From NCBI GenBank assembly GCA_005784505.1, contig VCAZ01000147.1, positions 365,398 through 429,397 of the forward strand: 64,000 nt of DNA, given 5' to 3'. Below are positions 19,987 to 33,416 of the stretch, one piece after another. The notes beneath the pieces are model-generated. The model saw only the letters and a program-made list of their open reading frames with translations. It did no database searches and was not told the DNA's origin. Made by a program: the position numbers and the translations under genes. Within the stretch, counting starts at the first letter, position 1; each line of letters opens with the position of its first letter. This DNA comes from Bagarius yarrelli (Eukaryota; Chordata; Actinopteri; Siluriformes; Sisoridae).

Positions 19987-21486
19987 AAACACAACAAGGC
20001 TCACCTTTCTTTCTTGGAATAAGGTTTCAGAGTAAACACACACACACACGCACACACACACCGCCCTTTTTCTCTCCTGCTCTTTCAGTATCTGATGTTT
20101 CCGGTACTTTCCGTTACAGCCCACACACTCGAGAACTATATTTTTATCAGTAAACTGCTAAACTCCTGTGAGTATTGGACTAAAATCAGACCTTCATCCT
20201 CATCCTCATCCTCAGGAGTGACTCCAGGATCATGCTGCTGTTTACATATTGAGTTTTTTATAACCTGAATCTACCCCACAGGACCTGCTATTATTGTGCT
20301 TCTGGGGTTATCAGCAACTCCAAAAGGGCAGAAAAGGCTGTTCCTTTCAACACACACACACGCACACACACACACGCACACACATTCTTAAACATGTACA
20401 CTCAGGCTGAATAATAAATTAATTTACAGCATACTTCATTTACTTTTATTTATAAATTAAAACAGTTAAATATTATTTTTATTTTGATCTTTTCTTTTAT
20501 TGCACTGGATGACATGGACTTTACATTAAAAAAACCTTTTTTTTAAGTGTCTAAAGGAATTTTATAATGAAACTTTATTATTTATTGAATTTTTTTATAA
20601 AAAACTATATATATATATATATTGAATGTAATTAAAAATTACTTAAATTGTACATTCAATAGAAATTAAAATTAATTATAAACACAATTAGATTTAATTT
20701 AATTGGTCCCGTCGAGTTTTTAAGGAGTAAATTTAAATTGCGATATGATCATTCGTTTTAGCCACAAAAAACATGACTAATATTAACAATTTCCAGCACT
20801 CCTTATTATATTTCTGAATAAAACAAACAATTAAAACATTTAGAAAAACAATGAAGTAAAATATATAATAAACGAACCAATGGCAACATTGTGTCAACAA
20901 AAAAACGTAGCTTCTGAACTCATGCGGGAGACGGCGTCCATATTGCGGGTCGACTCTCTCGAAACAGTTTTTGCTGACTAAATAAAAAAAAATCCTGAAA
21001 GCCGTAAACTCGGTTTTCCACTGACGCAAGCAAGTTTCTGACGGCTCAACGTAGCCGGCGTTCAGTTGGATACGTTCGTATGCCAAAAAAGCTTCGGATT
21101 CCAATGCACTTTCAATTCTTAGGGAAAAAATGTGTGAGGGAGGACGTTTGCGTACTGCATTATTTAGTACATCATTATGAAGAATTATAAACAAAAAGTT
21201 TTAAATATTCCATTTGCTGTTTTTTCTTCCATGGTGCAACTCCATACAGTATATTATAACACGTTAGTGTGTATCGCACAAATGCGTGATGATTTAAATC
21301 CCACAATCCAAAGTTGTAATGGTGTCATACAGACACATCCAAATAACCAAACGAGATTATTGCAGCTTGTTGTGAATGCGACATTGTCTCAGGTGTAAAA
21401 ACGAGGCGGTGGTTTGTGGAGACCACCAATGTGTTAATACTAATGTGTATTTCCTGCTTGGGAATCTTGTTTTACACCTGTTTATA

Positions 21487-21517
<31 letters not shown>

Positions 21518-24500
21518 CCTCAGGGGGAGAAAAATGCAGGCTTTGACGTCCTCTACCACAACATGAAGCACGGCCAGATCGCCACCAAAGAGCTGGCTGA
21601 GTTTGTGAGAGAGAGGTGAGACGGCGAGAAGATACGGGAGGTGTCGTGGTGTGGGGAGAGGGGGAAGGAGGGGAGATAGAGGAGAAAGAGAGGAAGAGAC
21701 AGGGAAAGAGAGAGAGAAAGAGAGTGAGATGGGGAAAGAGAAAGATAGGGAGAAAGAGATAAGAAGAACGACAGACAGAGAGACACAGACAGACAGATAG
21801 ATAGATAGGGGAGAAAGAAAGGAGAAAGAGGGAGAGAGAGAGAGAAAGAGAGAGAGAGACAGCTGGAAGAAGAGAGAAATCCTGTCCAGTGAGAGTTGTG
21901 CGGTGATTAATAAGCTGTTGGATAAAAAGTCTGAGTCAGTTTTGCGTTACTACTAATAATTATTACTATTAACACTGCTATTTATATCGTATAAAAAAAA
22001 GAGTAACAATCCCAAGCGGTCGCCATGACAACCCGCACAAACGCAAAAATAACTTGTAGTGTGTTTAATATCGGTGCTCACAGCTCTGTACCACACACTG
22101 ACCTGCTAAAATACCACAGTGTGTGAGGAGTAACACTGAACAAAGAGGTTACTGTCCACACCTGAGGGTCAACACACACACACACACACGCACAGAGTCT
22201 GAGTATAAGTGTGTAGTTGGCTTGAGTCCATTGCTGTATTGGATTAAGCTGGAGACAGTGTGTGTTTTGGCTCCAGTAATGTCCCCTCTTTACTTACATG
22301 ATGCCAAAAAATTCATTCAATTTTCCCTAAACAGTGTGTGTGTGTGTGTGTGTTCTTGCTTAAACACACCTGAACTAGTGCACCTGAGCATGCTTTATCA
22401 GTGTGTTTAGGTGTGTTAGAGTTGCATAAAGCCTAATCAATTGACAGGGCTACCTAAAGGGGCCGTGGCCTCTATATGACAGGGCTACCTAAAGGGGGTG
22501 TGGCCTCTTCAGTATATGCCGGGTCTACCTAAGGGTATGTGGCTTCTATATATGCCAGGGCTACTTAAGGGGCTGGGGCCTCCATGTATGACTGTATCCT
22601 TAAAGGAGGCAAGATTATTATTAGATGTCTGTCCCACTACAGGGGTGTGGTCTATATATGTCTGTCCCACTACAGGGGGCGTGGTCTCTATATATGACCG
22701 TTTAACTAAAAAAAGTGTGGTTTCTCTATTTTTCTGTCCTACTAAAGAGGGTATAATATCTGTACATCAGTCTTACTGAAGGAAATGTGTCACCGGTGTA
22801 TGTGAGTTTAACTGAGGGGTCCGCTCTCTTTAAATGTTAGGACTGCTAAAGGGCGGAGTGTCATTATATGTCAGTCCTATTGAAGGGACGTGGTTGTCTC
22901 TGTGTATGCCTGACCCATTAAAAAGGCATGGTTGCTATATATACCAGTCCCAATTAAGGGGCTGTGGTCTTTGTTTGTCACTCCCACTAAAGGGGGAGGT
23001 CTCTAAATCTACCAGTCCCACTGAAGAGGGTGTGGTCTCTATATATGCCAGTCCCACTGAAAAGGGTGTGGTCTCTATATATGCCAGTCCCACTGAAAAG
23101 GGTGTGGTCTCTATATATGCCAGTCCCACTGAAGAGGGTGTGTGGTCTCTATACATGCCAGTCCCACTGAAGAGGGTGTGTGGTCTCTATATATGCCAGT
23201 CCCACTGAAGAGGGTGTGTGATCTCTTTATATGCCAGTCCCACAAAGAGGGTGTGGTCTCTATACATGCCAGTCCCACTGAAGGGGGTGTGTGGTCTCTA
23301 TACATGCCAGTCCCACTGGAGGGGGGGTGGGGTCTTGTGGTCTTTGTATGTCACTCCCTCTAAAGAGGGTGTGGTCTTTATATAGGCCAGTCCCACTGAA
23401 GGGGGTGTAGTCTCTATACATGCCAGTCCCACTGAAGGGGAGGTGGTCTCTATATAATATATATATATATATAATGTCACTTCCACCAAAGGGGGTGTGG
23501 TCTCTATAAATGCCAGTCCCACTGAAGGGGCTTGGCCTTTATTTATCAGTCCCACCGCAGGGGACATAGCATATATGTTTACATCCCCCTTTATATATAT
23601 ATCGGTCCTCTTAAAGGGGTGTGGTGTCTGTATATGTCAGTCCCACTGACAGGGGTTGTGGTCTCATGACAGCAGCTCGGAGTCTGATCTTTTCTTCATT
23701 AGATTCTCAGCTGCTCCTTGAGCAGAGCTTTCATTTAGATTTTTGTGCTTAAAGTAGAACCTCGCTTCACTAAGTCCCCGTCTGAGGATTGACGTTTGTA
23801 ATATGTTATAAAACTTCTGGCTCGGTGTTGAAGCACGAGACCGTTTGTCACTGCGGTGTAACAGACTGCAACATTCACACGCTGTTAAAAAGACAAACAG
23901 GTTTATTTTTCCTGCGGCTGTTTTTATGAGTCATGTTTACGCGCTGTCAGATTGAGGCTCTTCACACAGACAGTGACATTCGGAGTGCACTTTACAGGGG
24001 CGTTTCCCCTCCAGCGACAGGGTTACAGTGTGGATTAATCCTGCTGTCTGCTGAAACATCACGCTGTACGCCGCTGACTCAGGACAACCTTCTGCAGACA
24101 GTAAAACACAAGAACAGAAATCGTTCTTCTTTGATCTTCTCTGAAGGAATCTGTTGGTATTTTCTCGCCTTCAGAACAAAATAAATTTTGCACATTGATC
24201 ACTGTTTATTTCTGGCATTTGGGAAACGTCTTTATCCAGAGCGACTTACTCTTTATCTCATATTCTTGTATAACTGAGCAGTTGAGGGTTAAGGGCCTTG
24301 CTCAGGGGCCCAGCAGTGTCAGCTTTATGGTGCTGGGATATAAACCAACAAGCTTTTGATCAACACCCTAATAACCACTGATCTACCACTTCCCCACCTA
24401 CCACTTTTAATGTCTCGATCCGGAACGATTAAATTGTCCTCATGAACATAAGCTATTAGACTTGATCTGTTCGCTAGTTGATTTTTAGCTAGTCTGCTAA

Positions 24501-27500
24501 CATCCCTTAATATCGAGGACACTTAGTGTCGAGGACAATAAATTTATCTTTCATAACCTAAAGTAAAGGCTTTAATGTGTCTCACTAAGTTCTTGCTCAT
24601 TTATTTCTCACCTAGCCTTCATTTGGTGCGAGCGACACACTCCTCAAACTGATATTTTCTTGTAGTTCCACCACATTTCAGTTCTTTGTGAAACACCTGC
24701 CCCTTGTGGGGTTCGCATTAGTTCATCACTTATTTACACAATATCAGACTAATTAATGTAAACATGTCTATGATTAATATGTGTGTGTCTGTGATTTATA
24801 TTAATCAGGGCAGCCATAGAGGAGACCTACTCCAAGTCCATGAGCAAACTGGCTAAGATGGCCAGCAATGGAAGCCCGCTCGGGTAAGTGAGCTCATCAT
24901 CGGGTTTCCCTTTTATTCTGCTACGTTATTGGCCATTTGAGATCTACTTCCTGTTTAGGTCACAGTGTCGGTGTAGAAATACCAACCGCGGCCCATGTGC
25001 TGTTCGGTCCAATCAATCAGTCTGTACTACAGGAAACCGGAGCACCACTGAGGATTACTGCTAGTACAGCAGTGACCCTGGCACAGTGTTGGGGAGGTTA
25101 TAAGTGTGTTATTGCAGAAGAGGAAATTCTGTCTCAGAGGAAGAGAAGTGCAGTTGGTTGAAGGGTCGAAGTTGTGGTTTAGTCGCCCCTTCCACATTCG
25201 CCCTGCATCCTCAGCTTCTTCTCACCTCTGTCATCACACACATACACACTCAAAAATTTCAGAAAACCGATGCCATTTTTTTCCACTCGGGAACCCGGTT
25301 CTGCTTTTCCGCTAAAAAAATCTCTTTAGGTAGTGCCAAGATTCTGGCTCCAAACCCACCTCAACACCCTGCTAGTTTCCAGGAAGAACCAATAACATCA
25401 AGTCGAGAAGAATTAAGTCAGTCAGTTCATTAGTGATGGACAGAAGAGAACAACGCTCTCCTCACCTGTAGGTCCATGAGGAAGATTCCAGTCCAAGCAA
25501 GAAAATAAAGCGTGTATATGAGGGGATATTGGAGTGATGGCAACCGCTGAGTTTAATCAATTGCCTCCCTGCCAGTGTAAACGCCAGCCGGTTCAGAACG
25601 ACTGACGGTCTTTCAACATTTATATTTCGACAATGTTATTAAAACAAGGCGCCTGCACGCAGCTGCACTGTTGCACTCCAGCGACCGGACAATTCCGGTA
25701 CCACCCGCCTCCCTCTCCCCACCACATGTCTCAGTCCTATCTGTTTAATAAATTCAGCATGCTCATAAATATAAGTTAAAATTAAATATGTCTCAAACGT
25801 GTGGACGGGGGGTCCAGTTACAGGGAGAAACTCCTTATGATGTATCTACTCAAACGCTTTTCTTTAATAAAATAGACATTTTCTTTAAAAACTACCTTTC
25901 ATAGCCTGAAATCTCCTCAACAGCACATTCGCTCCCATGTGGGATCTTTTCCGGATGTCGTCAGATAAAGTCGCCCTTTGCCATCTGGAGCTGATGAGGA
26001 AGATGAACGACCTGATCCGTGACATCAGCAAGTATAGCGAGGAGCAGGCCAAAGTTCATCGTAAGGTACTGTAGCGCCGCTGTTGTCCCGACGCTGTAAA
26101 TTCTTAAAAAGTCTCCTGCAGTGTTCAAAATACATCACAGCTGTGGTGACTGGACAGTTCACATACTCTCATTTGCATAATGTGCATTTTATTAACTAGT
26201 TTTTATTGCTAAAAATATTTGCATTTTTAGTTAAGATGAACTGTAATTTTGAAGGAAAAATTAGGATTAAAGATTTTTTAAATAAACGGACATTTTCTAA
26301 TAGTAAAATTACTTTGTTAGTAAAGTGAAGGGTTCCCTTCTTTCCCAAAATTAGGCATTGGTTGTGCTAATTTGTGCTAAAAATAGGCCAATCAGCACAA
26401 TCTTATATGTTTAATGTACTTTTTTTTTACAATGACATTTATAACTTTTACTTTAGATCATTTTTAAGTTGGACATGTTCTAAAACTGCGTTTTTTAACA
26501 TACAAATTTCTTAAGAACTTCTTATATAGTTTAAAAGTTTCTCAAAAACTTGTTTAATTCTTTGTTAGTTTTATTATAAACTACTTCTATAATTTAAAAC
26601 CTCAAAATGTATTCTAATGGATCAACCTCCTTAAAAATGACTTCTCATAGTGTGTAAAAGATTCGTAAAGCAATTTTTATTAAGTAGAATTTTTTAAAAG
26701 CTACTTTTTGTAGTGTAAAATCACCTTTAAAGCTACTTTTTGTAGTGTAAAATCACCTTTAAAGCTACTTTTTGTAGTGTAAAATCACCTTTAAAGCTAC
26801 TTTTTGTAGTGTAAAATCACCTTTATAGCTACTTTTTGTAGTGTAAAATCACCTTTATAGCTACTTTTTGTAGTGTAAAATCACCTTTATAGCTACTTTT
26901 TGTAGTGTAAAATCACCTTTATAGCTACTTTTTGTAGTGTAAAATCACCATTAAAGCTACTTTTTGTAGTGTAAAATCACCTTTATAGCTACTTTTTGTA
27001 GTGTAAAATCACCTTTAAAGCTACTTTTTGTAGTGTAAAATCACCTTTATAGCTACTTTTTGTAGTGTAAAATCATCTTTTTTTATAAAATCATCTTTAT
27101 AGCTACTTTTTGTAGTGTAAAATCACCTAGCTACTTAATTTTTTAGAAATACAGAAACTTTAAGTAGCCAAGTAGCAAATCTGTTTAATGAACTATGAAC
27201 CTCCTCAAACGAGGATTCATTAAACAGGTTTGCTACTAGAAAAATGTTGCTAAAAATTAGCAAGCTGCATTTTTATACACATTGACGAGGTTTGTATGTT
27301 AAAGGACAAAAAGTTGCAAAATAATTTTGATGTCTTCACATGGAATGTTTTTTGTGACAACATGAGAGGAAACGCGAGCAGAAATGCAGAAGCTAATAAA
27401 TGAAGCAACGTCTAAACAAAACCTGTTAAAGATTCTTTTTAAAGTCACTTTTTATCCACCCAAATAGAGATAAAATTAATTTTATTTATTTTATTTTAAC

Positions 27501-28855
27501 TTCATTTTAAATAAAAAAAAAATACAACATTTATTCAGATTTACATTTATTTAAAAAGTTTTTGCAACGTAACAAATTCTGGTGGTCTTTATAGTTTTAC
27601 ACTTTTAAATATCACACGGCTAAAGTGCGGAAGTGGTGGCTCATGGTTAAGGTGTTGGAATACCAACCCGAAGATTGTGGGTTCAATTCCCAGCACCACC
27701 AAGCCACCACTGCCTTAACCCCCAATTGCTCAGTTGTATAACAGGGAATAATGTAAGTCGCTCTGGTTAAGGGCGTCTGCTGCAAATCTAAATGTAAAGA
27801 AAACTTAACGACAGCATGATATTATATAGTAAGTTATAGATTGTCTCTATATAAATTCACCCGCCGCTTAAAGTCCACTGTTTAGTTTATGCACAACTTT
27901 TAAAATGTTTCGGCAGACGAAGGAGGAGGTGATTGGGACTGTGGAGGCGGTTCAGGCTCTACAGGTGCAGAACGGACATTTACAGAAGGCCAGAGAGGGC
28001 TACCACGCTAAATGTATGGATCTGGAACGTCTACGCAAAGAAGGAGCTCCTCAGAAGGAGCTGGAGAAGGTCGATGCTGCCAAAACCTTTATTTCATGTT
28101 AATATTTAAAAGAAAACGTTTAGAAAATATCGAATTCCTAAGAAATATCGAAATTTATTCATGTATAATTTGTCTCCTACTTTTAGGCTGAACTCAAGTC
28201 TAAGAAGGCGTTTGACTCGTTCGCGGCGACTGTAGAGAAGTTTAACCGCACCGGAGGAGAGTTTGAGAAGAAGATGAGCGACTCTGCACAGGTGTGTAAG
28301 CTACCAGATCGCTGGTTCCACCAAAAACCACAAAAAAACCACCTTTTATTTATTTAATCACGGGACGTTTTATTTTCTGTCACTTGCTCTTATTCAGAGT
28401 GACTTACATTTATCTTTAGGGTTTTTTGTTATTTGTTTTGTTATATAACTGAGTAGTTGAGGGTTAAGGGCCCTGCTCAGGGGCCCCGCAGTGGCAGCTT
28501 TAGTGCATCATATATCGTGTGTGATTTGTAGTAAAGTAACGTAGCCTGTTTTATTTATGTTATTTATATTATTATTTTTTTTTATTATTTATATTTTTGT
28601 ATTATTATTTTATTATTAAAGTGCAGGAGTTTTTATTAGCGAGTGACAGATGTGTCTATGTGTCCATGTTCTCACTGGTGCTCATGCAGAAGTTCCAGGA
28701 CATCGAGGATGAGCACTTACAGAAGATGAAGCAGCTGATCAAGTCTTACACGCACTCCATCGAGGACACACACGTCCAAGTGGGACAGGTGAGATTCTCA
28801 CTAATAACCGGTCGACCGACCATGAGTTTACAGCTGCATATTCTGGGTCAGCTCA

Positions 28856-28894
<39 letters not shown>

Positions 28895-29008
28895 AGGTGC
28901 ATGAGGAGTTCAAGCAGAAACATAGAAAAACATCAGCAGCAGGAGTCTGATTCAAAAGTTTACTGAGCAGAAGGGAACAGGAAAGGAGCGGCCAGGTGAA
29001 ACACGCGC

Positions 29009-29039
<31 letters not shown>

Positions 29040-29120
29040 ATAATTGCCAGTCTAGACGCTAGACACTGTTTATCACCAAGAAAGGCAAGTGTTCATGTGT
29101 TATTGTGGGAACAGGGAAAG

Positions 29121-29187
<67 letters not shown>

Positions 29188-29321
29188 TCCAGGTCCTGTG
29201 GGTCTTGAGGAGTTTCAGTCCACGCAAGTGTCTGAAAATAACAAAAAAACTCGAGTAAAAGCGTTCAGGATCCGCGCGGCCTGGGCAAGAGAGAGAGACA
29301 AAGAGACAGACTTCACGTGAG

Positions 29322-29359
<38 letters not shown>

Positions 29360-29770
29360 TTCGCTTATCATCATTTTTACAATTACATATTTCGCTTATT
29401 TTTTTTTTTTTTTCATTTCATATTTCAACATACATAATTACATATTTCGAAATAGCAAGTTAATAAAGAAATTTATTTTATTTCATTTATTTGATTTGCT
29501 CATAATTATTTAAAGTTTATTTATTTAAATTCTTAATTTTTACATTTTATTTATTATAAATTTATTTTGCAATGGTTTTATCCAGCATTGCCATTTTCCT
29601 CTTTTTTTTATAAGATTTTAATCATTTATTTTCTTTCTTTTCATTAAACTAGAGTGACTCAATATTTATTAAGAAAATAGAGTTATATATAAAGTGAATA
29701 TATAGTATATATCATAAATGTATAATTCCATCTATAATTTTATAGCAATAATGTAAAAATATATATATAT

Positions 29771-29830
<60 letters not shown>

Positions 29831-30185
29831 ACTAATCCAAGATCATGCTAATAAGGCTGTTGTTGTTGTTTGTGCAGGGATTCTCTGCACTGACTGATAC
29901 ACCGGTAAGTCTCACACTCTCTCTGTCTTGCTCTCTCTCTCTACACACACAAAACACACACAGTGTTTTCACTTAACAAACAACTCCTGGGCCACTGGGA
30001 CACCACACTGACGTGTGTGTGTGCGCGTGTGTGTGTGTGTGTGTGTGTGAGAATGTGAATGACCACCACTCCCTCAGTCATGTCCGGTTACTTCAGCAGG
30101 CTATATTTAAGTTGTCCTATTTCACTCCTGCTCGCTGTCACACACTTTAAAAACACATGTCATTAGCAGACTTGGTGTAAACATA

Positions 30186-30216
<31 letters not shown>

Positions 30217-30325
30217 CTACACATAGTGAGCTGCATATATAAGCTGTTTCCAATATATATGTATATATTTATGTATATTTATTTATATTTATACACACAC
30301 ACATATATACACATATATATATGTA

Positions 30326-30378
<53 letters not shown>

Positions 30379-33158
30379 TGTGTGTGTGTATTTATATAGC
30401 AGTGAACATATACCTCTGTTGATCTTGCTGTAGTAATAAGAGTTTGTTAGGTTGTGTTTACTGTGAGTAAAATAACAGTACTGTCAGTGTTATAAATAAA
30501 AATGTTTGTTCGGTTCAGTTCTGTTGTGATCATCAGGTCAGAAGTAAATCAATCAATCAATAAATATCGGTTCTGCATATCGATTCTCGCTCACATCAAC
30601 ACGCGGATCAGCAGAATCGGTATCGTTTGATCTGTATTTAATAATCACTGTTGCTGTAAATGATTTGTGATGATGAAACACCAAAACACAGACGGTGTTT
30701 ATTGCATTAGATATTAAAGATCAACTGATTTGAATATGATTACTGATGTGAGCGAGAAACGATATTGATTGATTGATTGATTGATTGATTTCATTCTGTT
30801 TGTATCCCTATAATAACAGCAGAACTGAACTGAGCAAACATTTCATTATTACATTACTGTCACTTTACTCCCTCGCAGCAAAACACAGCCTAACAAACTC
30901 TTATTACTACAGCAAGAAACTGCTCTGTTATACAGATGATCACCTGATCAAAGGGTTTTTTAAAGAAAGAACAAAACCACTAACGAATAAATAATATAAC
31001 GTTTAGCAAAAATAATCTACACCCGATTCGGCAGGTCTTTAATATATTTCAGTCAAATTACCCCCAAAAAAGCCCCAAGACTCAATGACCCTGTTTACGA
31101 TCATTCAACAAACTGCAGACGTAAACCGCCCCCGGTGGTGGTTGAAGGTGGTACCTAAAAAATGTACAGTGATTGACTACACTGGAATATATCCGTCCCA
31201 CCTGAAGAGCACAGCTGGATTTACGCTCATGAACCTGTGATCAGACGATGCTTTATAGTCGCTCGGATTAACCGCCCTGTTTCTGTGTGGTGTGTGTGTG
31301 TGTGTGTGTGTGTGTGCGTTGTAGAATTCACCGCTGGAGGTGGACGACGAGGGCTTCATGATCCGAGCAGATGTCAGTCAAAACGATATCCTTAAATTCC
31401 ACTTCATCGAAACGGCAAGTGTTTTTCTTGTACACACGGGGCAAAAGGGTAAACAGGCACTTTCATAGATTGAAATGATTGGCAGCCCACCGAAAAACTA
31501 CCACCGCCGCCAGTCTGGACAAGCCAGTTACATTTACATCTGCTAAATGTCCTCATCCAGAGGGACTTACATTATTCTCTGTCATACAACTGAACAATTA
31601 GGAGTTAAGGGCCTTGTTCAGGGGCCCAAGGTGGTAGTTTGGTGCTGCTGGAAAGCAAATCCACACCTTAATTACTGTGCTACCACTTTTCCACCAATTT
31701 ACTTTAAATACTGATTCTAATACCACTTCTGCCCTTTTTTCTATCCTTTATTTTAGATAGATTAAAAAAAAATTTATTCAAGGGTGCACTTACTTTTGCT
31801 CTTAATAGAACAATTCAAAGGGCATGTCAAAATCTATCGTCTATATAAGGTAATTAAGGACACACACTTCACACACATCATGTACAAATGCACGTGTGGA
31901 GTGTATAACAGTGTTGGATATGGGCCGTGTGTGTGTGTGTGTGTGTAAACGTCACTTATCTTGTCGGTCCGACCCTTGACTCCGCCCACCACGTTGCGCA
32001 GACGATAAAGAGAACAATTTCTACTCCAGCGACTCCGACTACGATGACGAAGAACCCAAGAAGTTCCACATTCAGATCCGCCCCGTGTGCAGCCGCAGCA
32101 ACCCGACCACCAACGAGCTGGAGCTGAAGGCCAGCGTGGGGACTCTCACACTGCCCCCCAACCCTGGGGTAAGTTCAGGGGGCTGGGGGGCGGAGCCAAA
32201 GTGGAGGCATTGCTTTAAATAAACACATCTAATGTAATAAAAGCGCTGGGAATTATGGTGTGTGATGATTTTCCTAAGTGACTGGAAATTTCGGAATTTT
32301 ATGTACGGAAGCTCAAAGTGGCCATTTTCCCTCCTTTGACTTTCATTCCAGTCACATCAGGATGTCAGTTTATTCAATTACAAAAAACCATTCCAGCTTT
32401 TTTATTTATTCATTTAGTTTTTTTAATTATTAATTTTTATAAAAATATAAAGTTAATGTTTTTTTTTTTTTTTTTTACTCTTTGCTGTAGGCGACAACGA
32501 AGAGACACATTTCCCGTAAGTTCAGCATTCGTGTGTGCGTGTGTGCGTGCGTGTGTGTGTGTGTGTGTTTGTGTGTGTTTGTGTGTTGCAGGTGCATGCC
32601 TGTTTGCATGGCTGCTCTTAGAAGTACAGAATGTAATGTGTGTGTGTGTGTGTGTGTGTGTTACCCCTAGGAAACATCAGTACAGCAGGTCGGTCAGAGG
32701 AAGAAAGCGACAGCGCCCCCCAGAGGGGTAAATGCAAAATCACTAAACAACAGCAGAATTTATTATTAATTAAGTTTATGATGTTTAAGGGTTTTTTTTT
32801 TATTAAGTGTGTGCGTGTGCGTGTGTGCGTGTGTGTGTGTGTGTGTTTGTTGTAGAAGGTGAGACAGAAGCTCTTTGCAGGTTCACCTCTAGTCCAAACC
32901 ACAGCAGGTATGAAAAAAGTCTGGGTTTTTTTTTTCTTTTACTCTCACACACACTCTCATAGACTCTCACTCACACTTTCTTACTCACTCACTCACTCAC
33001 TCTCTCTCTCTCTTACTCTCACTCTGCATCACACTTTTTCACACTCTTTCTTACACACACACACACTTTCTTACTCACTCACTCTCTCTTACTCTCACTC
33101 TGCATCACACTTTCTTACACATACACTCACTCACTCACTCTGTCTCCCTCTCTCTCTG

Positions 33159-33238
<80 letters not shown>

Positions 33239-33348
33239 AGGTTGAGCTCTACAGCGTCTGGTTCAGATTCTCTCTTTGGTCCTCCTCTTGATTCAGCCTT
33301 CAAATCTCACAGTTTCTCAGGCCAGGAGCAGCTACAGACCTCTGAATG

Positions 33349-33416
<68 letters not shown>

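Noticed and set aside
31386..31435. GC-AG donor at GAAACG/GCAAGT for fcho1 exon 11
   Set aside because: It would end in phase 0 and put exon 12 out of frame, losing the conserved SSDSDYDDEEPKK motif.
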